Assembly (NCBI RefSeq): GCF_005577435.1
Contig: NZ_CP040396.1
Coordinates: 447,501 to 511,500 of the forward strand
DNA length: 64,000 nucleotides
DNA from: Paenibacillus algicola
GTDB lineage: Bacteria; Bacillota; Bacilli; Paenibacillales; Paenibacillaceae
Reading direction: 5' to 3'
Below are positions 58,611-64,000 of this stretch, one piece after another. How positions within the stretch are numbered: the stretch's first letter is position 1; every line of letters begins with the position of its first letter. Position numbers and translations under genes: made by a program. The notes under the pieces were generated by a model that saw nothing but the letters and a program-made list of their open reading frames with translations, was not told the origin of the DNA and did not search any database.

Positions 58611-58649
58611 GTGCAAACGGTTTAACATTAGCGTGAATTAAGGTAAGAT
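58611..58649 (+). promoter_or_regulatory. Amylase promoter with LacI-type operator over -35
   Basis: TTTAAC (58621-58626), 17 bases, TAAGAT (58644-58649). The operator GTGCAAACGGTTTAAC (58611-58626) covers the -35. A further site, GCAATCGTTTGC, is at 58773-58784 in the leader. Confidence 0.68.
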
Positions 58650-58772
58650 AGAAATGGAATTGAAAGCGAATTAACAAGGAATAGAAAGCGGATACAAAGG
58701 GTGGTTTGAGATCTTATTCAAGCTGAATCAGCGAAAGAAAGACTTGATGAGTGACTGAAGCTATGTGTCTAA

Positions 58773-58784
58773 GCAATCGTTTGC
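58773..58784 (+). promoter_or_regulatory. LacI-type operator in amylase leader
   Basis: GCAATCGTTTGC, about 30 bases before the amylase start, one mismatch from a perfect palindrome. Confidence 0.5.
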
Positions 58785-58814
58785 ACCATTTTATAGCGAA
58801 AGGAAGAACAAGGG

Positions 58815-60548
58815 ATGACGGTGAAGAGCAAACAGAGACAGGCAACGCGAAAATGGGCGGCAGCGGCGCTCTCGGCCCTTCTGGCAGGCGGGATTGTGAC
58901 GGGGTGCGGCAGCGGGAAGGAAGCAGGAGAGCCGGAGGGTGAGATGGGAACGGCAGTGGAGCAGCCGGCGGCAGAGAAGGCCGCTCCCGCTGAAGGCGGT
59001 GCCGGAGCAGGAGAAGGACAGGAAAGCGGTGCGGCGGCAGCTGTGGATGAACAGCCGTCCGAGGTGTATTATGAGATTTTTGTGAGGTCCTTTGCGGATT
59101 CGAACGGAGACGGCATTGGGGATCTGAACGGCATCATCAGCAAGCTGGACTACCTGAACGACGGCAAGCCCGAAACGACGGATGATCTTGGCGTCACCGG
59201 AATCTGGCTGATGCCGGTTAATCCGTCTCCGTCCTATCATGGATATGATGTCACAGACTACCGGAATATTCATCCGGAGTATGGCACGCTGGAGGATTTC
59301 CGGCGCCTGATGGACGAAGCACACAAGCGGGGAATCAAGATCATTATGGATCTGGTCGTGAACCACTCCAGTGTGGAGCATCCCTGGTTTCTGGAAGCTT
59401 CATCAGACGTGAGCTCGGATCAACGAGACTGGTATGTATGGGCAGAGGATCAGGGAAAAGAGCCGACCGGCGTCAGCGCAGCCGGTGGAGGCAACCCATG
59501 GCATGAGAAGAACGGAGCGCATTACCTCGGTATTTTTTGGGGCGGCATGCCGGATTTGAACCTGGACAATCCAGATGTTCAGAAGGAAATGAAGGACATC
59601 GGGCAGTTCTGGCTGAAGCAGGGTGTGGATGGATTTCGCCTCGATGCAGCGAAGCATATTTACGAGGACCTGGCGGCAGATAAGTCTGAAAGCACCACAG
59701 CCAAGAATACCGCTTGGTGGCAGGATTTCCGCAAGAGCATGGATGAGGTGAATCCGGATGCATATATTGTGGGCGAGGTGTGGGAGAATTCAGCGGCCTC
59801 CATTGCTCCGTATCTTCATCAGGCGTTTGACTCCGGATTTAACTTTGGCCTGGCGGAGAAAATTTTGAGTGCCGTTCAGAGCGGCAAAGACAATAATCTG
59901 GCCTTTACGCTGGAGCGGACCTATGGCCTGTTCAGCAAAGTGTCCGGGGGGCAGTTTACGGATGCCGTATTCCTCGCGAACCATGATCAGAACCGGGTGA
60001 TGACGCAGCTGCGGAATCAGGAGGAGCAAGCGAAGATGGCGGCCGGCATTCTGCTGACTCTGCCAGGAAATCCATTCATCTATTACGGCGAAGAGATCGG
60101 CATGCAGGGGGCGAAGCCGGATGAGCGCATTCGTGAGCCCATGGTCTGGTCAAGCGGGGAGAAGGATGCTGCCCAGACGAATTGGGAGCCGATGACCTTC
60201 AATGGCAGCGGCCGCACGGAGGGGGTCAGTGAGCAGCTGCAGCGTGAAGACTCTTTGCTGGTACGCTACCGGAATCTTATTCGCTGGCGTAACGACCTTC
60301 CTGCGCTGCGGGACGGGAACATCGGACAGTACGCCTCTGGTCATGGCAGCGTCATGGCATATACCCGAAGCACGGAGAAGCTGCAGGCGCTCGTGATGCA
60401 TAACCTGTCAGGAGACGAGGTCCGGATTACGCTCGATGAAGCTGCAGCCGGCGGCTTCACAACGCTGTCCCGCTCCACCTCGGAGCAAGCGGTGCTGCAG
60501 GGCCGTGAGCTGAGCCTGCCGGGATACACCACGGTAGTGCTGGAATAA
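58815..60548 (+). CDS. Extracellular GH13 alpha-amylase-type lipoprotein
   Basis: A cell-surface glycoside hydrolase of 577 residues. Signal peptide with lipobox IVTGC (Cys about residue 32), an Ala/Glu/Gly-rich linker to about residue 80, then a GH13 barrel. Conserved regions: DLVVNHSS (I), GFRLDAAKHI with the nucleophile Asp (II), VGEVWE with the acid/base Glu (III), LANHDQNR with the third Asp (IV), and the short C-terminal beta domain. It should cut starch or maltodextrins on the outside of the membrane. Its start is ATG 58815 after AGGGATG-poor context, so the ribosome site (AAGGAAG at 58800) is average. Controlled by the LacI-type sites upstream. Confidence 0.93.
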   Translation: MTVKSKQRQATRKWAAAALSALLAGGIVTGCGSGKEAGEPEGEMGTAVEQPAAEKAAPAEGGAGAGEGQESGAAAAVDEQPSEVYYEIFVRSFADSNGDGIGDLNGIISKLDYLNDGKPETTDDLGVTGIWLMPVNPSPSYHGYDVTDYRNIHPEYGTLEDFRRLMDEAHKRGIKIIMDLVVNHSSVEHPWFLEASSDVSSDQRDWYVWAEDQGKEPTGVSAAGGGNPWHEKNGAHYLGIFWGGMPDLNLDNPDVQKEMKDIGQFWLKQGVDGFRLDAAKHIYEDLAADKSESTTAKNTAWWQDFRKSMDEVNPDAYIVGEVWENSAASIAPYLHQAFDSGFNFGLAEKILSAVQSGKDNNLAFTLERTYGLFSKVSGGQFTDAVFLANHDQNRVMTQLRNQEEQAKMAAGILLTLPGNPFIYYGEEIGMQGAKPDERIREPMVWSSGEKDAAQTNWEPMTFNGSGRTEGVSEQLQREDSLLVRYRNLIRWRNDLPALRDGNIGQYASGHGSVMAYTRSTEKLQALVMHNLSGDEVRITLDEAAAGGFTTLSRSTSEQAVLQGRELSLPGYTTVVLE

Positions 60549-60554
60549 TGGAAG

Positions 60555-60593
60555 GAGCCTGACTCAGTGCGCAAGGAGAGTCAGGCTCTTTTT
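60555..60593 (+). terminator. Intrinsic terminator of the amylase gene
   Basis: An 11-bp stem GAGCCTGACTC with its complement, a 12-base loop, then five T, 7 bp after the stop. Confidence 0.9.
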
Positions 60594-60688
60594 GATGTTG
60601 CGCTGAGCCAGTGATCAGCTCACAAGGTAGTCTTTACGTGCATGCTATAATGCATAGCAGATGGTGAGATGAAGGAGGATCAACTCAA

Positions 60689-61363
60689 GTGAACAGAAGC
60701 TTGTTATACATAGAAGATGATCGCGATATTGCCCAGTGGGTCAGCAGCTTTTTGCAAGAAAGAGGGTACAGCGTTGTGTGGCTGAGAAGCGGTGAGCGGG
60801 CTATAGAGAGCGCAAAAGACTGCAGTCTGGCCATCCTGGACGTGATGCTGCCAGGACTTGACGGCTTTACAGTGGGTCAGCGCTTGAAAAAAGCCTGTCC
60901 CGGTCTTCCGATCCTGCTGCTCACGGCACGAACCTCCATTGATGACAAGCTTGAAGGTCTCCAGTTCGCGGACGACTATCTCACGAAACCGTTTCATCCG
61001 GATGAGCTGGCGGCCAGAATCGAAGTGCTGCGGCGGCGTTTCTCGGTATCCTCCCCTGAGCCAGCCATACTGCAGCACCTAAAGGTATATGAGGAAGAGA
61101 ACCGGGTGGTGAATATCGAGAGCGGCGAAGAAGTCATGCTTACCGGCAAGCAGTTTCAGATATTCAAGTACTTGTTACGCCATCAGGGCCGGGTGATGAC
61201 CAAAGAGCAAATCTATGAGGCCGTGTGGGGGGAGTCCTATATTGAAGGAGACAAGACCCTGATGGTGCATATTCGATATTTGCGTGAAAAGCTGGAAAAC
61301 GACCCTGCCGCTCCTACCGTTATCGAAACTGTACGTGGATTAGGCTACAGGGTGCGGTCATGA
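60689..61363 (+). CDS. OmpR-family response regulator
   Basis: A 224-residue response regulator. Receiver domain: acidic pair in YIEDDRD, phospho-acceptor Asp in LAILDVMLPGLDGF (about residue 52), Thr in LLLTART and Lys in DDYLTKPFHP. C-terminal winged helix: LLRHQGRVMTKEQIYEAVWG and VHIRYLREKLE, ending ETVRGLGYR. GTG 60689 follows AAGGAGG. It overlaps the kinase gene by 4 bp and lies before an ABC exporter, which it probably regulates. Confidence 0.94.
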   Translation: MNRSLLYIEDDRDIAQWVSSFLQERGYSVVWLRSGERAIESAKDCSLAILDVMLPGLDGFTVGQRLKKACPGLPILLLTARTSIDDKLEGLQFADDYLTKPFHPDELAARIEVLRRRFSVSSPEPAILQHLKVYEEENRVVNIESGEEVMLTGKQFQIFKYLLRHQGRVMTKEQIYEAVWGESYIEGDKTLMVHIRYLREKLENDPAAPTVIETVRGLGYRVRS

Positions 61364-62784
61364 CACGGCTGCCTTGGCAGCGGAAGAGAAGAGGCTACCG
61401 GAACTCGCTCACATCCCGCTATCTGCTGATTGTATGCATTGCGATGCTCTTTTTACCGATTGTATTTCCGTTGAGCGGCGTGATGTATGGGTATGTGAAC
61501 GATTTAATACAGAACGAAGCGGTATCCAAGGACGAGCGCTACACCAATGGAGTGGAGCTGGAAACTTTATGGCACGCGGAAGCAGAAGCATTGAATACTG
61601 CTTCTCCCACCGAGATTGAAGAGCGGCTCGTCCAGCTGAAGGATATGTATCCGGAGGCATCGATGTTCTGGGTAGATGGGGAGAACCGGACCCGGCTGAC
61701 GCTTTCGAACGGGGAGTCTGTGCCAGCGCTGTGGTCAGCGGTTGAGGCGGTAGCTTTTATGAAGCGGGCGGTGAACGGAGATCCCTTTACCTCTGTCGCT
61801 TTTATAGGGGGCGAATGGAGCAGCGGCCAGGGTTTTATGGTTATTCAGCTTCCGCGTAAACATCTCTATCAGAGCGCCAATAGCAGCGGAGAGTCCATCC
61901 TGTACTTCATTCTGCTCATGCTGATAGCCCTGATGTTTATCGTAATCTCCTGGCTGTTTTTTGTCCGGATTCGTAAAAGGCTGCTTCGCCTTCGGGATGC
62001 GATGACCTCCTCCAATGACCATGCGCTGCCAGAGCCGGTTGTGATGCACAGATCCGATGAGATTGGTCAGCTGGAGGCTGGCTATAACGCTATGGTAGAG
62101 CAGCTTGCGAAAAGCAGGCACCGGGAGCAGGAGGAGGCGGAGCTGCGGAAGTCACTGATTGCCAACTTGTCGCATGATCTCCGCACTCCGCTGACCGTGA
62201 TCCGCAGCCATATTTTTTCAATGGAGCAGGAAGCCTTGTCAATCAACGGCCGTAAATCACTGCATCTGATGGAATCCAAAATCCAAGACCTGGGAGCATT
62301 GATCGACAATCTTCTCTCTTATAGCTTGCTGACGAGCGGCAAAGTGCTTTTGGAGCGGGAACCCCTTGACCTTTTGCGGCTCGTTCGGGAAAGCGCGGCG
62401 GCCTGGTATCCTCTCTGGGAGAAGGAGGGGATTGAGCTGGACATCGAGCTGCAGGACGGAGCCTGGGTGTGGAGGATCGACGAGCTCTGGTTCAAGCGTC
62501 TGCTGGATAATCTGTTCCAAAATGTAGTCCGTCATGCTAAAGGCGGCGGTTATATTGGCATTCATAGGACCGTGCTTGATAACGGGGTACAGGCGCTGTT
62601 GATCAGCGACAAGGGTCCGGGAATGGATGCAAAAACGCCGGGAACGGGGTCTGGAATAGGCCTGGCCATCGTTCATTTTTTGGCGAAAGAAATGGAAGTT
62701 GACTGTCAAATCCAATCCGGGACGCAAGGGACGGTGTTTACGTTGTCGCAGCCAGCAGGACGTGAGGGAGGACGTGAATTTTAA
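61360..62784 (+). CDS. Membrane sensor histidine kinase
   Basis: A 474-residue kinase partnering the response regulator. Two membrane helices (LLIVCIAMLFLPIVFPLSGV and ILYFILLMLIALMFIVISWL) flank an extracellular sensor of about 150 residues; a HAMP linker follows. The H-box is NLSHDLRTPLTVI with the phosphorylated His (about residue 271), the N-box is LLDNLFQNVVRHA, and the G-box is GTGSGIGLAIVHFLA. It starts at ATG 61360, overlapping the regulator. The stimulus is likely a cell-envelope-active agent given the exporter downstream; inferred. Confidence 0.93.
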   Translation: MTRLPWQRKRRGYRNSLTSRYLLIVCIAMLFLPIVFPLSGVMYGYVNDLIQNEAVSKDERYTNGVELETLWHAEAEALNTASPTEIEERLVQLKDMYPEASMFWVDGENRTRLTLSNGESVPALWSAVEAVAFMKRAVNGDPFTSVAFIGGEWSSGQGFMVIQLPRKHLYQSANSSGESILYFILLMLIALMFIVISWLFFVRIRKRLLRLRDAMTSSNDHALPEPVVMHRSDEIGQLEAGYNAMVEQLAKSRHREQEEAELRKSLIANLSHDLRTPLTVIRSHIFSMEQEALSINGRKSLHLMESKIQDLGALIDNLLSYSLLTSGKVLLEREPLDLLRLVRESAAAWYPLWEKEGIELDIELQDGAWVWRIDELWFKRLLDNLFQNVVRHAKGGGYIGIHRTVLDNGVQALLISDKGPGMDAKTPGTGSGIGLAIVHFLAKEMEVDCQIQSGTQGTVFTLSQPAGREGGREF

Positions 62785-62833
62785 TCTAATTTTAAACAGG
62801 GAGGCAACCGGTATTTAACCTTGGAGCTTTAAA

Positions 62834-63769
62834 GTGAATTCCGAGGTGATGAATGTGGCTGAATGGGTTATTGAAACCAAAGGGCTGACCAAAATGTACA
62901 AAAAGCGTGCCGTCGTGGATCAGGTGAATCTGCAAATTGCGAAGGGAGATATTTACGGTTTTCTGGGACCGAACGGGGCGGGGAAGACGACCACCATCCG
63001 CATGCTGCTGGGCTTGATCCAGCCGACACACGGTGTCATTGAGATATTCGGCCGGGATTTGAAGAAGGAAAAGCTGACTATTTTAAGGCGGACAGGTTCG
63101 CTCGTAGAGTCCCCTTCTTATTACGGACATCTGAGCGCTGTTGAAAATCTGGAAGCACTTCGCCGCATTCTGGCGGTGCCTAAACAACGGATTGACGAGG
63201 TGCTGGACATGGTCTCACTGACCCGGGAAGCCAAGCGGCCGGTTAAAGGATATTCGCTTGGAATGAAGCAGCGGCTCGGTATTGCCGCTTCGCTGCTGGG
63301 CAGTCCTGAGCTGCTTATTCTGGACGAGCCGACGAACGGGCTGGATCCCGCCGGCATTCAGGAGATTCGGGAGCTGATCGTAAGCATGCCCATGCAATAC
63401 GGGGTCACGGTTCTCGTATCCAGCCACCTGTTAAGCGAAATTGAATTAATGGCTGGCCGGGTCGGGATTATTCGAGAAGGCAAACTGGTCTATCAGGACA
63501 CCGTACGTAAGCTGGTATCCCAAGCCTCCGAGGGCTTTACGTTCAGCGTATCTGATCCTGAAGATGCGCTGGGACTCGCTTTGAAGCTGGGATGCCGTGG
63601 CAGGCTGCGGGCCGGTATGCTGGACCTTGCACCGATGCCGGATGTCCAAGTAGCCGATGTCGTTCGGCAGCTGGTAGAACAGCACCATATGGTATACCGG
63701 GTGGAGGAGAAGCGCAGGTCGCTGGAGGACATCTTTATGGAGATCGTCGGAAAGGGAAACAGCTTATGA
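62834..63769 (+). CDS. ABC transporter ATP-binding protein (BcrA/lantibiotic-immunity type)
   Basis: The ATPase of a drug or peptide exporter, 311 residues. Walker A GPNGAGKTT (about residue 44), signature SLGMKQRLGIA, Walker B LLILDEPTNGLDP and switch SSHLLSEIE are intact; the C-terminal 90 residues are the extension typical of BcrA-like proteins. Start is uncertain: GTG 62834 (GGAG 7 bases upstream) or GTG 62855 (GAGGTG upstream). The stop overlaps the permease start. Located next to a two-component system, as for bacitracin- and lantibiotic-responsive units. Confidence 0.92.
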   Translation: MNSEVMNVAEWVIETKGLTKMYKKRAVVDQVNLQIAKGDIYGFLGPNGAGKTTTIRMLLGLIQPTHGVIEIFGRDLKKEKLTILRRTGSLVESPSYYGHLSAVENLEALRRILAVPKQRIDEVLDMVSLTREAKRPVKGYSLGMKQRLGIAASLLGSPELLILDEPTNGLDPAGIQEIRELIVSMPMQYGVTVLVSSHLLSEIELMAGRVGIIREGKLVYQDTVRKLVSQASEGFTFSVSDPEDALGLALKLGCRGRLRAGMLDLAPMPDVQVADVVRQLVEQHHMVYRVEEKRRSLEDIFMEIVGKGNSL

Positions 63770-64000
63770 TGAGCCGGGCGTTATTTGCGGAAGAGCTGAA
63801 GATCCGGGGGAAGGGCATCTGGCTGCTGGCCGTGATTGGTCCCATCGGACTCATTGGCATGCAGGCGCTGAATTACGGACTGCGTTTCGATTACTTGATG
63901 AAGGCTTATGCTGCGGATATGTGGGGCGGTCTGCTGGAGAACATCTTTAGCTTTGTGCCCATTGCCCTCATTCTGGGGGCGGCATTACTCAGCTCGCTAC
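63766..64000 (+). CDS. ABC-2-type exporter permease (3' end outside window)
   Basis: The first 78 codons of a membrane permease. It opens MMSRALFAEELKIRGKGIWL, has a helix (LLAVIGPIGLIGMQALNYG) and then a second (FVPIALILGAALLSSL) at the edge, as in BcrB/NatB- or lantibiotic-immunity permeases. It begins within the ATPase stop (ATGA), so the two form the exporter. It runs off the right edge. Confidence 0.85.
   Translation, partial: MMSRALFAEELKIRGKGIWLLAVIGPIGLIGMQALNYGLRFDYLMKAYAADMWGGLLENIFSFVPIALILGAALLSSL

Noticed and set aside
1..64000. CRISPR array, tRNA or rRNA genes, prophage
   Set aside because: No regularly spaced repeats, no cloverleaf with CCA-type acceptor, no ribosomal RNA core sequence and no phage structural genes were seen by eye.

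Overview
The window is one strand-mixed stretch of a Gram-positive chromosome. It most resembles Paenibacillus or a close relative. The pointers are roughly 50-55% GC, strong AGGAGG-type ribosome sites with many GTG and TTG starts, lipobox lipoproteins, several large AraC-type regulators, an LplA/LplB/YtcP-type oligosaccharide ABC transporter, a YdjO-type cold protein, DUF4179, DUF5317 and DUF6376 proteins, and Fur, Fnr, CsoR and MalR-like sites of Firmicute type. The genus is an inference. No rRNA, tRNA, CRISPR or prophage was seen.

Region 1 (1-7450) is accessory and more AT-rich. A five-gene unit, cut by the left edge, encodes a stand-alone adenylation enzyme, a stand-alone carrier protein, an RraA-like protein, a cytochrome P450 and an unrecognised C39/BtrH-like protein. 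This looks like a small tailoring or offloading pathway for a carrier-bound amino acid. It ends at a strong terminator and is followed by an AraC regulator whose 5' end abuts a decayed IS30-family element, then a structured non-coding stretch and a frameshifted gene.

Region 2 (7468-24707) is catabolic. An AraC regulator and a GGDEF-like/winged-helix regulator precede an operon of NAD-epimerase, DapA-like lyase, both L-serine dehydratase subunits and a Gfo/Idh oxidoreductase. Next come a complete ABC importer lacking its ATPase (a shared MsmX-type ATPase is presumed), its membrane-bound AraC regulator and a zinc-less MDR oxidoreductase. The region closes with the 5-oxoprolinase genes pxpBCA.

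Region 3 (24734-36845) is mostly small housekeeping and stress units. It holds an ECF sigma factor with its DUF4179 partner, cspA-ydjO, and an FNT transporter under a textbook class II Fnr-type promoter. It also holds a 48-residue protein gene with a perfect Fur box, a nitroreductase, a beta-lactamase-like hydrolase, an aldo/keto reductase and an MFS pump.

Region 4 (37003-53902) carries a UvrD-type helicase with a C-terminal zinc ribbon matching YdjO, a GT-C-like membrane protein and a GGDEF/HD-GYP protein. Beside the latter are a 33-residue hydrophobic peptide and a DUF5317 membrane protein. Then come copZ, an NfsA-like reductase and exonuclease III. A TPP-riboswitch operon for pyrimidine/thiamine uptake follows and includes a TatD-type hydrolase. 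An EAL protein and a cutC stub end the region.

Region 5 (53958-64000) is a maltose unit: an extracellular GH13 lipoprotein, a cytoplasmic GH65 phosphorylase, beta-phosphoglucomutase and a LacI regulator with multiple operators. A two-component system and a drug-type ABC exporter follow, the latter cut by the right edge.
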